Positions 7,325 through 17,335 of a stretch of 64,000 nt of DNA are shown piece by piece. Both the position numbers and the translations under genes were made by a program. The notes beneath the pieces are model-generated. The model was not told the DNA's origin, ran no database searches, and saw only the letters and a program-made list of their open reading frames with translations. Within the stretch, counting starts at the first letter, position 1, and every line of letters begins with the position of its first letter. The stretch comes from an uncultured Roseovarius sp. Its GTDB lineage: Bacteria > Pseudomonadota > Alphaproteobacteria > Rhodobacterales > Rhodobacteraceae. Location: the NCBI GenBank assembly GCA_947497295.1, contig CANMFU010000005.1, positions 62,001-126,000 of the forward strand. The letters run 5' to 3'.

Positions 7325-9196
7325 ATGACAGATCAAACCTCGCAAACGCCTGCGCCGACCGGACACAAGGTGATCCAATCCTACCTGAATACGCTGGACG
7401 CGTCGCCGGGTGTGTACCGTATGCTGGATGCGCAGGCCCGGGTTCTGTATGTCGGCAAAGCGCGCAATCTCAAGGCGCGTGTGTCCAGCTATGCGCGGCC
7501 CACCGGGCACACCGGGCGCATCATGCGGATGATCGACGCGACCGCGTCGATGATGTTCCTGACAACATCGACAGAAACCGAGGCGCTGCTGCTGGAGCAG
7601 AACCTGATCAAGCAGCTCAAGCCGAAATACAACGTGCTGCTGCGGGACGACAAATCGTTTCCAAATATTCTCGTCACGAAATCGCACGACTACCCGATGA
7701 TCAAGAAACACCGTGGCGCCAAACGGGAAAAAGGCGCCTATTACGGCCCTTTTGCCAGCGCCGGTGCGGTCAATCGCACGCTGGCGCAGTTGCAGCGGGT
7801 GTTTCAGCTGCGCAACTGCACGGATTCGGTGTTCGAGGCGCGCACGCGCCCTTGTCTGCAATATCAGATCAAACGCTGCACGGCGCCCTGTGTCGGCTAT
7901 ATTTCCAAGGCGGATTACAATGCGCAGGTGGGCGATGCCGAGCGATATCTGAGCGGGAAATCCACCGAAATTCAAGAAAAGCTGGCCGGTCAGATGAACG
8001 AGGCATCTGCGGCGATGGAGTTCGAGCGCGCTGCCGCCCTGCGGGACCGGATCAAGGCGATGACGCAGGTGCAGACGGCGCAGGGCATCAACCCGCGGAG
8101 CGTTGACGAGGCCGACATAATCGCGCTGCATCTGGAGAACGGTCAGGCTTGCGTTCAGGTTTTCTTTATCCGGGGCGGGCAGAATTGGGGCAACCGTGAT
8201 TTTTATCCCCGAGTCGGCGTCGATGTCGAAGCGCCGGAGGTGCTTGAGGCATTTATCGGTCAGTTCTACGGTACCAAAGAGCCTGCCCGCCAGCTGATCC
8301 TGTCAGGCGAGATCGAGAACCCGGATCTGATGGCCGAGGCGCTGACCGGCAAGCTGGGCCGCAAAGTGACGCTGCTGGTGCCGCAGCGCGGTGAAAAGGC
8401 CGAACTGATTGAGAGCGCCTTGCGCAACGCGCGCGAAAGCCTTGCCCGCAAAATGGCCGAGAGCGCCACGCAAGCCCGCCTGCTACGCGGTGTGGCCGAC
8501 GCCTTTGACCTTGATGCCCCGCCTCAACGGATTGAGGTTTATGACAACAGCCACATTCAGGGCGCCCATGCCGTCGGAGCGATGATTGTCGCGGGTCCTG
8601 AAGGCATGATGAAAAATCAATACCGCAAGTTCAACATTCGCGGTGATGACCTGACCCCCGGCGATGATTTCGGCATGATGAAAGAAGTGCTGCAACGCCG
8701 CTTTAAACGCCTGCTGAAGGAGGATCCAGACCGCTCCAAAGGCACGTGGCCCGACCTTCTGCTGATCGATGGCGGGGCAGGGCAGGTCAGCGCCGTGCGC
8801 AGCATCATGAACGATATGGGCGTCAGCGAAATTCCGATGGTCGGCGTTGCCAAGGGCATTGACCGTGATCTGGGCAAGGAAGAATTCCACCGGACCGGCC
8901 AGCGCCCCATCGCGCTACAGCGCAACGATCCGGTGCTGTATTTCATCCAGCGCCTGCGGGACGAGGCGCACCGCTTTGCCATCGGCACCCACCGTGCGAA
9001 GCGGTCCAAGGCGGTCAGCGCCACGCCGCTGGACGATGTGCCGGGTGTCGGGGCTGCGCGTAAACGTGCGCTTTTGGCGCATTTTGGCAGCGCCAAGGCC
9101 GTGGGTCGCGCTAATCTGGCCGATCTCAAGGCGGTGGATGGTGTGTCCGAAGGGCTGGCACAAAAGGTCTATGATTATTTCCACGACAAAGGCTGA
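7325..9196 (+). CDS. uvrC: Excinuclease ABC subunit C
   Basis: A 623-residue UvrC, the dual-incision nuclease of nucleotide excision repair that acts with UvrA and UvrB. Domains in order: GIY-YIG nuclease at about residues 22-100 (SPGVYRMLDAQARVLYVGKA, with the Arg of LKARVSSY), a cysteine cluster RPCLQYQIKRCTAPCVGY, the UvrB-interacting UVR motif at about 213-245 (MEFERAAALRDRIKAM), the RNase H-like C-terminal nuclease (RIEVYDNSHIQGAHAVGAM and LLIDGGAGQVSA), and a helix-hairpin-helix pair at the end (LDDVPGVGAARKRALLAHFG). Length is normal. ATG 7325 is the first in-frame start after the regulatory gap. pgsA, moaD and moaE follow on the same strand. Confidence 0.98.
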   Translation: MTDQTSQTPAPTGHKVIQSYLNTLDASPGVYRMLDAQARVLYVGKARNLKARVSSYARPTGHTGRIMRMIDATASMMFLTTSTETEALLLEQNLIKQLKPKYNVLLRDDKSFPNILVTKSHDYPMIKKHRGAKREKGAYYGPFASAGAVNRTLAQLQRVFQLRNCTDSVFEARTRPCLQYQIKRCTAPCVGYISKADYNAQVGDAERYLSGKSTEIQEKLAGQMNEASAAMEFERAAALRDRIKAMTQVQTAQGINPRSVDEADIIALHLENGQACVQVFFIRGGQNWGNRDFYPRVGVDVEAPEVLEAFIGQFYGTKEPARQLILSGEIENPDLMAEALTGKLGRKVTLLVPQRGEKAELIESALRNARESLARKMAESATQARLLRGVADAFDLDAPPQRIEVYDNSHIQGAHAVGAMIVAGPEGMMKNQYRKFNIRGDDLTPGDDFGMMKEVLQRRFKRLLKEDPDRSKGTWPDLLLIDGGAGQVSAVRSIMNDMGVSEIPMVGVAKGIDRDLGKEEFHRTGQRPIALQRNDPVLYFIQRLRDEAHRFAIGTHRAKRSKAVSATPLDDVPGVGAARKRALLAHFGSAKAVGRANLADLKAVDGVSEGLAQKVYDYFHDKG

Positions 9197-9276
9197 CGCT
9201 GAGAGCGTCGAGCATTCTCCACGGCCGCCAAAGCGGGGGCTTTCGCAGCCTCGCTTTGCGGGATAGACATAACGCC

Positions 9277-9861
9277 ATGACATGGACTATTCCGAATATC
9301 CTGACGCTTCTACGCCTACTGGCCGCGCCCGGCGTGGCGATTATGTTCCTGTATTTTGATCGCCCGTATGCCGACTGGTTCGCGCTGATCCTGTTTGTCA
9401 CGGCGGCGATTACCGACTGGTTTGACGGCTATCTTGCCCGCTCGTGGAAGCAGGAAACCCGGCTGGGCGCGATGCTGGACCCGATCGCGGACAAGGCGAT
9501 GGTGGTGGTCGCGCTGATGGTTATCGTCGGCTATTCAACGATGTCGCCCTGGCTGGTTTTGCCCGCGACCGTGATCCTTTTTCGCGAAGTGTTCGTGTCG
9601 GGTCTGCGTGAATTTCTGGGGGATACTGCGGGCACGCTAAAAGTGACGAAACTGGCCAAATGGAAGACGACCGCGCAGATGGTGGCCATCGCGACCCTGT
9701 TCGCGCAGGGCGTTTTCGAGGGGCACGGCTGGAAATTGGCCAGCATGCATTACACATGGTATGCAGGGCTGTGGCTTTTGTGGCTGGCGGCGGTTCTGAC
9801 GCTTATATCGGGCGTCGATTACCTGCTGAAATCGCTGCCATATCTAAAGGATGAACGCTGA
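9277..9861 (+). CDS. pgsA: CDP-diacylglycerol--glycerol-3-phosphate 3-phosphatidyltransferase
   Basis: A 194-residue integral membrane enzyme that makes phosphatidylglycerol phosphate, the first committed step to PG and cardiolipin. The CDP-alcohol phosphotransferase signature DG-x2-AR-x8-G-x3-D-x3-D is complete in TDWFDGYLARSWKQETRLG and AMLDPIADK (residues about 46-75). About four to five hydrophobic helices follow the family layout, and the N-terminus NILTLLRLLAAP is characteristic. ATG 9277 is chosen because the family begins with this segment; an upstream in-frame ATG adds seven residues. Its stop TGA shares the A with the moaD ATG (TGATG), so moaD translation is probably coupled. Small hairpins at 9195-9209 and near 9229-9243 lie between uvrC and pgsA. 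Confidence 0.96.
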   Translation: MTWTIPNILTLLRLLAAPGVAIMFLYFDRPYADWFALILFVTAAITDWFDGYLARSWKQETRLGAMLDPIADKAMVVVALMVIVGYSTMSPWLVLPATVILFREVFVSGLREFLGDTAGTLKVTKLAKWKTTAQMVAIATLFAQGVFEGHGWKLASMHYTWYAGLWLLWLAAVLTLISGVDYLLKSLPYLKDER

Positions 9862-10106
9862 TGGATGTGCTTTACTTCGCATGGGTTCGCGAGCGGATCG
9901 GTCTGCCGCGCGAGACGGTTGAGGCTGGCGCGGCGACAGTGCGCGATCTTGTGGCCCAGTTGAGCGCACGAGAGGAGCGATATCAGGCGGCTTTTGCCGA
10001 TATCACAGCCCTGCGCGTGGCCGTCGATCAGGAATTGGCTGATTTTGACACGCCTTTGATAGGCGCGCGCGAAGTGGCGTTTTTTCCGCCGATGACCGGG
10101 GGCTGA
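9861..10106 (+). CDS. moaD: Molybdopterin synthase small subunit (sulfur carrier)
   Basis: An 81-residue ubiquitin-like sulfur carrier. It ends in the required Gly-Gly (FFPPMTGG), whose C-terminal thiocarboxylate gives sulfur to precursor Z in molybdopterin synthesis. The N-terminus (DVLYFAWVRERIGLP) and VAVDQELADFDTPL fit the beta-grasp fold. It partners with MoaE, encoded four bases downstream. Start overlaps the pgsA stop. Molybdenum-cofactor activation genes (moeB-like) are not in the window. Confidence 0.95.
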   Translation: MDVLYFAWVRERIGLPRETVEAGAATVRDLVAQLSAREERYQAAFADITALRVAVDQELADFDTPLIGAREVAFFPPMTGG

Positions 10107-10110
10107 GCGC

Positions 10111-10557
10111 GTGGATATCCGCGTGCAGGAGGCACCGTTTGATTTCGGCGCCGAGGCGAATGAATTTGCCGCGCGGCAGACCGGCATGGGCGCTGTCGTC
10201 ACTTTCGCCGGCATTGTGCGTGATCTAGGCGGCGCTTTGGACCACATGCAGATCGAACATTATCCCGGCATGACCGAAAAGGCTCTGCGCAGCATCGCTG
10301 AGGACGCGCACGCGCGCTGGGATCTGGGCGGTAGCCTGATTATTCATCGCCACGGAAATTTGCGCCCGGACGATATGATCATGATGGTTGCCGCAGCGTC
10401 GCGACACCGCAAGGATGCATTCGAGGCGGCGATGTTCCTGATGGACTACCTTAAATCCCGAGCGCCATTTTGGAAAAAAGAAACCACAAAGGGCGGTGCC
10501 GACTGGGTTGCGGCCCGTGCCGAGGATGAGGACGCGCTGGAAATCTGGCAGCGGTAG
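10111..10557 (+). CDS. moaE: Molybdopterin synthase catalytic subunit
   Basis: A 148-residue MoaE, the large subunit of molybdopterin synthase. It binds the MoaD tail and converts precursor Z to molybdopterin in the cytoplasm. Family landmarks seen: VVTFAGIVRDLGG, LEIEHYPGM-like MQIEHYPGMTEKAL, IIHRHGNLRPDD, and the catalytic lysine region APFWKKETTKGGADWV (Lys pair). Start is GTG 10111, four bases after moaD; the downstream sequence matches the family from the first residues, so a GTG start is accepted. The gene ends the uvrC-pgsA-moaDE run. Confidence 0.96.
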   Translation: MDIRVQEAPFDFGAEANEFAARQTGMGAVVTFAGIVRDLGGALDHMQIEHYPGMTEKALRSIAEDAHARWDLGGSLIIHRHGNLRPDDMIMMVAAASRHRKDAFEAAMFLMDYLKSRAPFWKKETTKGGADWVAARAEDEDALEIWQR

Positions 10558-10680
10558 CATTTCCGACAGTGCTGCGCAGATGTGCTGCGCCGACTGAAAC
10601 GGGGATAGTCAAGTCCGCATCCACCGTGCAGGCTGGTCTCGGATCAGACCTGACATAAAAAGTCCCAACGGGACACATCA

Positions 10681-11024
10681 ATGACATATGCCGCCCATCG
10701 CCTCCGGTTTGCCCTGAAACTGGCCGTAATCGGCGCTTGTGTGATCGCGTTGCCGGGATGCACTGGTGGCATGGCCAATATCTTTGGCCCGCGCACGCCG
10801 GCCGTGGAGCAAATCCGCGTGCCGCAGCCCGGCCGAACGCGGACCCGCAGGATATTGCGCTGAGCGCTATCTATCATGAGCGCATTCTAGTGTCAGTGGG
10901 ATCGGATTTGGTTGTGCAAGCGCAATCCGACAGAAATCGCTCACCGGCGATCAGGGCGATCAAGACCGGAGGCGGGCCGCCCTATGTGCTCAGCTTGCCT
11001 GTGGATACGGCCAAGGATGCCTAA
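10681..11024 (+). pseudogene. Small lipoprotein gene, probably frameshifted
   Basis: An ATG at 10681 opens a 60-residue frame with a lipoprotein signal: a basic start, hydrophobic LAVIGACVIALPGC (lipobox LPGC), then GGMANIFG, and it stops at 10863. A one-base shift at about 10835-10845 would join VEQIRVPQPGR to a second open frame (NADPQDIALSAIYHERILVS onward) that ends at the TAA at 11022-11024. The second frame has protein-like composition but no start codon of its own in a sensible place. I therefore read one damaged lipoprotein gene; two independent short ORFs, or a sequencing error, remain possible. A further open frame (11028 onward) runs into the convergent ubiH gene and is not called. 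Confidence 0.35.
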
Positions 11025-11183
11025 CCGATGATCGTTCAGGCCACGCTGACATATACCATCGGCCACGTGTTGACCGGCACGGTTACGCTGCAGGAGAAGC
11101 CCACAGATCCTGTCGAAATCGTCACGCGCACCAATGCAGCGGCGACGTCTGACAATGATAGCGCTGCCGGTGAGGCCGAGTAC

Positions 11184-12401
11184 TCAGCGCATCAGATCGG
11201 GCAGATCTCCGGTCAGCCCCGCAGCCTCGCGCATCAGCGCACGGCGAACGGGCGCCGCCGCATTGATTGCCCCCATGCCCAAATCTCGCACGGCCCGCAG
11301 GAATGGGTTGTCGTTTGAAAATAGACGATTGCTGAGATCTGTGGTCATCGCCAGCGCCGCGACATCAAAGCGACGCCAGCGCTGATACCGCTCCAGGACA
11401 TCCGGCGCCGCCAGATCCTCTCCCCGTTGGAGAGCATCTGTCAGCACCTGATGCAACGCAGCGACATCGCGCAGCCCCGCGTTCAGGCCCTGACCCGCGA
11501 TGGGGTGCATCCCATGTGCCGCATCTCCGACCAGCACCACTCGCGGTGCGACAAAGCTGTTCGCAACGGTCAGCCCCAGCGGGTAGGTGTAGCGTTTGCC
11601 TGTCAGGGAAATCTCGCCCAGAAAATCACCAAAGCGCGGGCGCAGCACATGCAGGAAATCAGCGTCGCTGAGCGTCGTGAATTCTGCGGCGGTTTTGTCG
11701 CTCTCGCTCCAGACAATGGACGATACGTTGCCGGGCAGCGGCAGAATGGCCAGCGGGCCGGGTGGCATGAAGAATTGATGCGCAATCCCGTGATGTGGCA
11801 GCTCGTGCGCAATGGCGCAGACCAGCGCGGTCTGCCCATAGCCCCAGCCCGTGCGCTGGATTCCAGCCCGCGCCCCGGTGCCCGAGGCGCGCCCATCTGC
11901 GCCTACGATCAGCCGCGTGCGCAGCACCTTGCCCGAGTCCAGCGTCAGCTCCGCGCCGCCCGCCGTGATCATCTGCGCCGTGACGGCATCACCGGAAATC
12001 CGCGTGATACCGGGCGCTTCCTTCATCGAGGCCAGCAGGGCGGGGCGCAGAACGCGGTCCTCGCACATGTGGCCCATCGGGCCTTCCTCCAGCTCGGCGT
12101 GGTCGAAATGCAGGTGGAAGGGCGATAATGGTCCAGCGCCTGCGCGCCCGTCGCTGACTTTTATCTCGAGCATCGGCTGGGTTTGATCTGCAATCTTCTC
12201 CCACACGCCGATGGCGCGCAGGAGGCGCACAGAGGCCAGTGCAAGCGCATAGGCGCGCCCGTCAAAGGCGGCGTTTTTACGCACAGGTTCAGGCAAGGCG
12301 TCGACGATGGTCACGCTCAGTCCCGATTGCGACAGGGCCAGGGCCAGGGCGGGGCCGTTCAGGCCGCCTCCGACGATCACGATATCAGTGTCATGTTTCA
12401 T
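11184..12401 (-). CDS. UbiH/UbiF-family FAD-dependent ubiquinone-biosynthesis hydroxylase
   Basis: A 405-residue class A flavin monooxygenase that hydroxylates the ring of ubiquinone precursors at the membrane. Three family motifs are present: the N-terminal FAD-binding IVGGGLNGPALALALSQSG, the DG motif in LIVGADGRASGTGARAG, and the GD motif VVLVGDAAHGMHPIAGQG with LNAGLRDVAAL after it, which is the ubiquinone-hydroxylase version. The tail SNRLFSNDNPFLRAVRDLGM is also typical of UbiH. Start set at ATG 12401 (MKHDTDIVIVGG); an in-frame ATG 36 bases upstream is possible. It is divergent from the amidase gene. Which ring position is modified (UbiH, UbiF or UbiL type) cannot be told from sequence alone. 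Confidence 0.92.
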   Translation of the reverse strand: MKHDTDIVIVGGGLNGPALALALSQSGLSVTIVDALPEPVRKNAAFDGRAYALALASVRLLRAIGVWEKIADQTQPMLEIKVSDGRAGAGPLSPFHLHFDHAELEEGPMGHMCEDRVLRPALLASMKEAPGITRISGDAVTAQMITAGGAELTLDSGKVLRTRLIVGADGRASGTGARAGIQRTGWGYGQTALVCAIAHELPHHGIAHQFFMPPGPLAILPLPGNVSSIVWSESDKTAAEFTTLSDADFLHVLRPRFGDFLGEISLTGKRYTYPLGLTVANSFVAPRVVLVGDAAHGMHPIAGQGLNAGLRDVAALHQVLTDALQRGEDLAAPDVLERYQRWRRFDVAALAMTTDLSNRLFSNDNPFLRAVRDLGMGAINAAAPVRRALMREAAGLTGDLPDLMR

Positions 12402-12489
12402 GCCGCTCAATATGGCGGGGATTGCCGGATTGTCCATGCGCCAACGCGCCGCTACTGTCAGCGAGATTGCGGCAGATGGGCGAGGATGA

Positions 12490-13821
12490 ATGATGCAGGA
12501 CTGGCTAAAGATGGGTGCGATAGATCTGGGACGCGGTATTGCAGGCGGCCAGATTGATGCCGTGGCACTGACCGAAACCTATCTGGATGCCATTGATGCG
12601 CATCCTGCCGGGCCGCGCATTTATTCAGCCGTCACGCGCGAGCGGGCCTGCGCCGAGGCTGCCGCTGCTGCTGCGCGCGCCAGGGCTGGCCAGCGGCGCG
12701 GGCTGCTGGACGGCGTGCCGATCAGTTGGAAGGATATGTTTGATAGCGCCGGAACCGCGACCGAAGCAGGCAGCCGGTTACTTGGGGGCCGCGTGCCGGA
12801 CCGCGACGCCGAAGTGCTGCGCCGCGCGACCGCCGCCGGCATGGTGTGTCTGGGCAAGACGCATATGAGCGAGCTGGCGTTTTCCGGCCTTGGCTTGAAC
12901 CCGATGACGGCTACGCCGCCCTGCATCAACGATCCTGATGCGGTGGCTGGTGGATCGTCCAGCGGTGCTGCGGCCAGCATCGCGCATGGGCTGGCAGCAG
13001 GCGCCATCGGCAGCGATACCGGCGGATCGGTACGCGTGCCTGCCGCCTGGAATGATCTGGTGGGGCTGAAAACAACGGCCGGGCGCGTGCCTTCCGGTGG
13101 CTGCGTTCCGCTGGCCGCGCGGTTCGACACCGTTGGGCCGCTGGCGCGAACCGTCGAGGACGCCGCGCTGCTTTTGGCCGTGTTGGAGGCACGCAATGCG
13201 CCAGATCTGCGGGGCGCGTCCTTGCGCGGTATGCGTTTTGCCGCGCTGCAAAGCACGGTGATGAACGATCTGCGCGACGCGCCGGCCCGCGCCTATGAAG
13301 CCGCCAGTGAGCGACTGAAAGCAGCCGGCGCGACGATCACGCCCGTAACCGCCTCCGAGGTGGACGAGGCGATGGATCTGGCACCGGTGCTGTTCTCTGG
13401 CGAAGCCTACGGCACCTGGGGCCAGGTCATCGAGGCGGACCCGGAACTGATGTTTGCCCCGATTCGTGACAGGTTTCGCGGCGGGCAGTCATTTGCCGCC
13501 CCGGAATTCGTCGTTGCCTGGCAGCGGCTGGACAGTCTGCGCGCGGTCTGGGCCGGCCGGATGGCGGGATATGATGCGGTGCTGATGCCGACCGCGCCGA
13601 ACCTGCCGCCCAATGCGCAGCGTCTGCTGGAGGATGGGGATTACTATGTCACCGAGAACCTTCTGACGTTGCGCAATACCCGGGTCGGGAACCTGATGGG
13701 TCTTGCTGCGATCACTCTGCCCACGGGCGTTCCCAGTTGCGGGATCATGCTGTGCGGGCAGGCGATGGGGGAAGACCGGCTTCTGCGGATCGCCAAGGCG
13801 GCGGAGGCGGCGCTGGGCTGA
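12490..13821 (+). CDS. Amidase signature family amidase
   Basis: A 443-residue hydrolase of the amidase-signature family. The Ser-cisSer-Lys triad is visible: Lys81 in GVPISWKDMFDSAG, the cis-Ser in VAGGSSSGAAASIA (Ser156-158), and the nucleophile in GAIGSDTGGSVRVPAA (Ser180). GlnE/GatA-like Gly-rich spacing is conserved, but there is no GatB or GatC nearby, so it is not the tRNA amidotransferase subunit. Substrate is open: amides, acylated amines or similar. Two consecutive ATGs at 12490 and 12493 follow GCGAGGA; either may be used. It is divergent from ubiH with 88 bp between. A Rhodobacterales-type dispersed motif lies just downstream. Confidence 0.9.
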   Translation: MMQDWLKMGAIDLGRGIAGGQIDAVALTETYLDAIDAHPAGPRIYSAVTRERACAEAAAAAARARAGQRRGLLDGVPISWKDMFDSAGTATEAGSRLLGGRVPDRDAEVLRRATAAGMVCLGKTHMSELAFSGLGLNPMTATPPCINDPDAVAGGSSSGAAASIAHGLAAGAIGSDTGGSVRVPAAWNDLVGLKTTAGRVPSGGCVPLAARFDTVGPLARTVEDAALLLAVLEARNAPDLRGASLRGMRFAALQSTVMNDLRDAPARAYEAASERLKAAGATITPVTASEVDEAMDLAPVLFSGEAYGTWGQVIEADPELMFAPIRDRFRGGQSFAAPEFVVAWQRLDSLRAVWAGRMAGYDAVLMPTAPNLPPNAQRLLEDGDYYVTENLLTLRNTRVGNLMGLAAITLPTGVPSCGIMLCGQAMGEDRLLRIAKAAEAALG

Positions 13822-14212
13822 AATGCCGCGCTTGGGTATTTTCACCAAGAAAAAGCCCGAGGGCCATCTATGATATTGGCAGGTTTGCCATAAATGCCAC
13901 AATCGGCGCATTGCCGGAATGGTTTTGCTGGACGCACCGGCGGGCAAAGGGTAGTTTTGCCAGATACGGGGCGATAACGATCCCGACCTGAGGCAGTATT
14001 TCGATGGTATCCGAGCGGTTTCCGATTTTTGGGGCGTCTGCTGTGGTGTGTCCGTGCGATCCTTATCGCGGCGCTCTGCGATGCCTTGCTATCGAAATTC
14101 GCACCCCTCAGGAACATGATTCAATCAGCCGGATCGGGGATGCAGCCGCATTCCTGCCGCGGCAGGCGGGCGCATCGCGCTGCCGATGGGCACGGTAAGG
14201 ACGAGGGAAACG
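13822..14212. other. 391-bp intergenic region before ftsK
   Basis: No credible coding sequence is visible. The left end holds a CTTGG/CCAAG stem overlapping the repeat at 13834-13855, which could act as a weak terminator for the amidase gene. The right end should carry the ftsK promoter, but I cannot point to defined boxes; GAGGGAAAC just before 14213 is the ribosome-binding site. Confidence 0.5.
13834..13855 (+). repeat. Dispersed GnGTATTT-n-ACCAAGA motif, copy 1
   Basis: The 22-mer has 17 of 22 bases in common with the one at 27243-27264. Both lie a short way after a stop codon on the same strand. The shared core is GTATTT followed two bases later by ACCAAGA. Confidence 0.4.
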
Positions 14213-17167
14213 ATGGCATATCAGACACGCGGGCGGGATCCACTGCTGGACAGCAACATGGCGCAGGCCATCGAGAAACGCGGCAAGGAACTGCTGGGTC
14301 TGGCGCTTCTGGGTGTGGCCGTGCTGGCTGCCATGATCTTTGCGTCCTACAGCGCCGAGGATCCCAGCTGGCTGTCCGCGGTCGATACGCCGGTGCAGAA
14401 CTGGCTGGGTCAGACCGGCGCGACGATTGCTGCGACGCTCATCATGGTTGTGGGCTGGGGCGGCTGGGGCATTGCTGCGGTTCTGGCTGCGTGGGGCATC
14501 CGGTTTGTGCTGCACAAGGGGCAGGAGCGGGCGATGGCGCGGGTTATTTTTGCGCCGATCTGGATCGCTGTCCTGTCACTTTATGCAGCATCGCTTACTC
14601 CGGGTGCCGAATGGTATGCCAGCCACAGCTTTGGCTTGGGCGGTATCTTTGGCGATACGGTTCTGGGGGCGGTTCTGGGCGTGCTGCCGATTGGCGCCGC
14701 CATGGGCCTGAAGCTGCTGTCGCTGGTGCTGGGCGTCGGTATGGTGGCGCTGGGCGCCTTTGTCATGGGTTTTGAGCGCGCTGAAATGGCGCGCGGGATC
14801 AAGCTGGCACTGCTGGGCTGCATCATGGCGTATTCGACGTTGATCGCTCTGGCCACGCGCGGCGCATCTGGCGCTGCTGTTGCTGCGCGTACTGCACAGG
14901 CACGCCGGGCGGAGCGCCGCATTGAGGCGGAGCCGAAAATGGAGGTTGCTGCGCCGCGTCTGGGCCGCAGTGCCCACGCCAAGGTCTATGACGAGGCCGA
15001 CGCGCCGGTGCTGCACGCCCCCTCACGCGCGCCTGAAAAGTCGTCCGGCGGCCTTCTGGGCCGGATGCCATCGCTGATGCGCAAGCCCGATCCGCTGCCC
15101 GAGGCCGAGTGGGTGGATCAGCATGCAACCGCGCAGGACCGGCCCATGCCGGGCGAGGATCGCATCAAGGAAAAAATCGCCGATGTCATAAAATCACGGG
15201 TCCGAAAGTCCCCGGCCATGCATCTCCCGTCAGTTTCCAGCGCCGGACGCGGTATCGGCAAGCGTGGACCGGCGCCGCTGATTCTGGACACCGTGCGCAC
15301 CGCGCGCCTTCCGGACGAGCCGCCGCTGACGGCCCAGCGCGCAACAACCCTTCCGCCCGAGCCGCCGCTAAGCGCGCAGCGCTCGGCCACATCCGCGCAG
15401 GCGATCCCGCCAGCTCCGCGCATGGCGGCACCTGAGGCGCACCTTGAGCCGGAGACGATTTTCGAAGACGATCCGTTCGAGGATGAGGCGGTCATTCTGG
15501 ACGAAACCGCACCAATGCCGGATGCCCCCCGCGCAGCGCCCATGCCTGAGGCAAAGAAGGTTGTGCAGCATACTCAGCGCCGGGTTTCCGCCCCCTCAAC
15601 CCGCGCCGTTGCCGAAGCGCAGCCGACGTTGCAGTTCGAAGAGACCGCCAGCACCAAGTACGAGTTGCCGCCCCTCAGCCTTCTGTCCAGCCCTGAGAAC
15701 ATCACCCGATACCATCTGAGCGACGAGGCGCTGGAGGAAAATGCGCGGATGCTGGAGGTCGTGCTGGATGATTACGGCGTCAAGGGCGAGATCGTCAGCG
15801 TCCGCCCCGGCCCCGTCGTCACCATGTACGAGCTGGAGCCGGCGCCGGGCCTCAAGGCCAGCCGCGTGATCGGCCTGTCGGACGATATCGCGCGGTCCAT
15901 GTCGGCGCTGTCGGCGCGCGTCAGCACCGTGCCGGGCCGCACCGTTATCGGGATCGAGCTGCCCAATGACAACCGCGAGATGGTCAGCTTGCGCGAGATC
16001 CTGTCGACCCGCGATTTTGGCGACGGCAATCACAAGTTGCCGCTGGCGCTGGGCAAGGATATCGGCGGCGATCCGATGGTCGTCAACCTCGCAAAGATGC
16101 CCCACCTTTTGATTGCGGGGACCACCGGATCGGGCAAATCGGTGGCAATCAACACCATGATCCTGTCGCTGCTCTACAGGCTGACGCCGGATGATTGCCG
16201 GATGATCATGATCGACCCCAAGATGCTGGAACTCAGTGTTTATGACGGCATCCCGCACCTGCTCAGCCCCGTCGTGACGGACCCGAAAAAGGCCGTCGTG
16301 GCCCTGAAATGGACCGTGGCCGAGATGGAAGAGCGCTATCGCAAGATGTCCAAGATGGGCGTGCGCAACATCGACGGGTACAACTCCCGCGTGGCTGATG
16401 CGCTGAGCAAGAACGAGATGTTCAGCCGCACAGTGCAGACCGGATTCGATGACGACACGGGCGAGCCAGTGTTCGAAACCGAGAAATTCGCACCCGAAAA
16501 GATGTCCTACATTGTCGTCATCGTCGACGAGATGGCGGACCTGATGATGGTCGCCGGAAAGGAAATCGAAGCCTGCATCCAGCGTCTTGCGCAGATGGCG
16601 CGTGCGTCCGGCATTCACATCATCATGGCCACGCAGCGCCCATCGGTGGATGTCATCACCGGCACGATCAAGGCGAATTTCCCGACGCGCATCAGCTTTC
16701 AGGTGACGTCCAAAATCGACAGCCGCACTATCCTGGGCGAAATGGGAGCCGAGCAACTGCTGGGAATGGGCGACATGTTGTACATGGCTGGCGGCGCCAA
16801 AATCACGCGATGCCACGGTCCTTTCGTCAGCGACGAAGAGGTCGAGGAGGTCGTGAATAACCTGAAGGCATACGGCCCTCCGGCCTATGTCGGCAGCGTT
16901 CTGGAAGGTCCGGACGAAGATCAGGCCAGCAATATCGATGCGGTGCTCGGTCTGTCCACAGGATCGGAAGGCGAAGACGCGCTGTATGATCAGGCTGTGC
17001 AGATCGCGATCACCGATCGCAAATGCTCTACCTCCTATATTCAGCGCAAGCTGGCGATCGGCTATAACAAGGCCGCACGTCTGGTCGAGCAAATGGAGGA
17101 TCAGGGCGTCGTGTCGGCCGCGAACCACGTCGGCAAGCGCGAAATTCTGGTGCCGGAGCGGCAATAG
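14213..17167 (+). CDS. ftsK: DNA translocase FtsK
   Basis: A 984-residue septal DNA translocase that couples chromosome segregation and dimer resolution to division. The N-terminal domain has four or five membrane helices (about residues 20-215). A Pro/Ala-rich linker of roughly 270 residues follows. The C-terminal motor then shows Walker [14 protein letters not shown] (about 635), Walker [18 protein letters not shown] (about 765), [19 protein letters not shown] and [19 protein letters not shown]. The gamma winged-helix domain closes the protein ([20 protein letters not shown]). ATG 14213 is chosen ([12 protein letters not shown]) with GAGGGAAA upstream; an earlier in-frame ATG lacks a site. 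KOPS-type target sequences were not searched. lolA follows on the same strand. Confidence 0.98.
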   Translation: MAYQTRGRDPLLDSNMAQAIEKRGKELLGLALLGVAVLAAMIFASYSAEDPSWLSAVDTPVQNWLGQTGATIAATLIMVVGWGGWGIAAVLAAWGIRFVLHKGQERAMARVIFAPIWIAVLSLYAASLTPGAEWYASHSFGLGGIFGDTVLGAVLGVLPIGAAMGLKLLSLVLGVGMVALGAFVMGFERAEMARGIKLALLGCIMAYSTLIALATRGASGAAVAARTAQARRAERRIEAEPKMEVAAPRLGRSAHAKVYDEADAPVLHAPSRAPEKSSGGLLGRMPSLMRKPDPLPEAEWVDQHATAQDRPMPGEDRIKEKIADVIKSRVRKSPAMHLPSVSSAGRGIGKRGPAPLILDTVRTARLPDEPPLTAQRATTLPPEPPLSAQRSATSAQAIPPAPRMAAPEAHLEPETIFEDDPFEDEAVILDETAPMPDAPRAAPMPEAKKVVQHTQRRVSAPSTRAVAEAQPTLQFEETASTKYELPPLSLLSSPENITRYHLSDEALEENARMLEVVLDDYGVKGEIVSVRPGPVVTMYELEPAPGLKASRVIGLSDDIARSMSALSARVSTVPGRTVIGIELPNDNREMVSLREILSTRDFGDGNHKLPLALGKDIGGDPMVVNLAKMPHLLIAGTTGSGKSVAINTMILSLLYRLTPDDCRMIMIDPKMLELSVYDGIPHLLSPVVTDPKKAVVALKWTVAEMEERYRKMSKMGVRNIDGYNSRVADALSKNEMFSRTVQTGFDDDTGEPVFETEKFAPEKMSYIVVIVDEMADLMMVAGKEIEACIQRLAQMARASGIHIIMATQRPSVDVITGTIKANFPTRISFQVTSKIDSRTILGEMGAEQLLGMGDMLYMAGGAKITRCHGPFVSDEEVEEVVNNLKAYGPPAYVGSVLEGPDEDQASNIDAVLGLSTGSEGEDALYDQAVQIAITDRKCSTSYIQRKLAIGYNKAARLVEQMEDQGVVSAANHVGKREILVPERQ

Positions 17168-17335
17168 CAGCCGGCGCGATTGTGCCGGGCTTGCAGGGCA
17201 CATCGCTTGCGGTCTTGATAACCGAGGCCAGGCTGCCGATATCGAACAAGCGCGGTTGTTATCGCATATCACGGCGCAGCTCGGCAGTCTGACTGCTGAC
17301 TGTCCCGTAGCCCGAATCGAAAGAGGCCCAATCTT

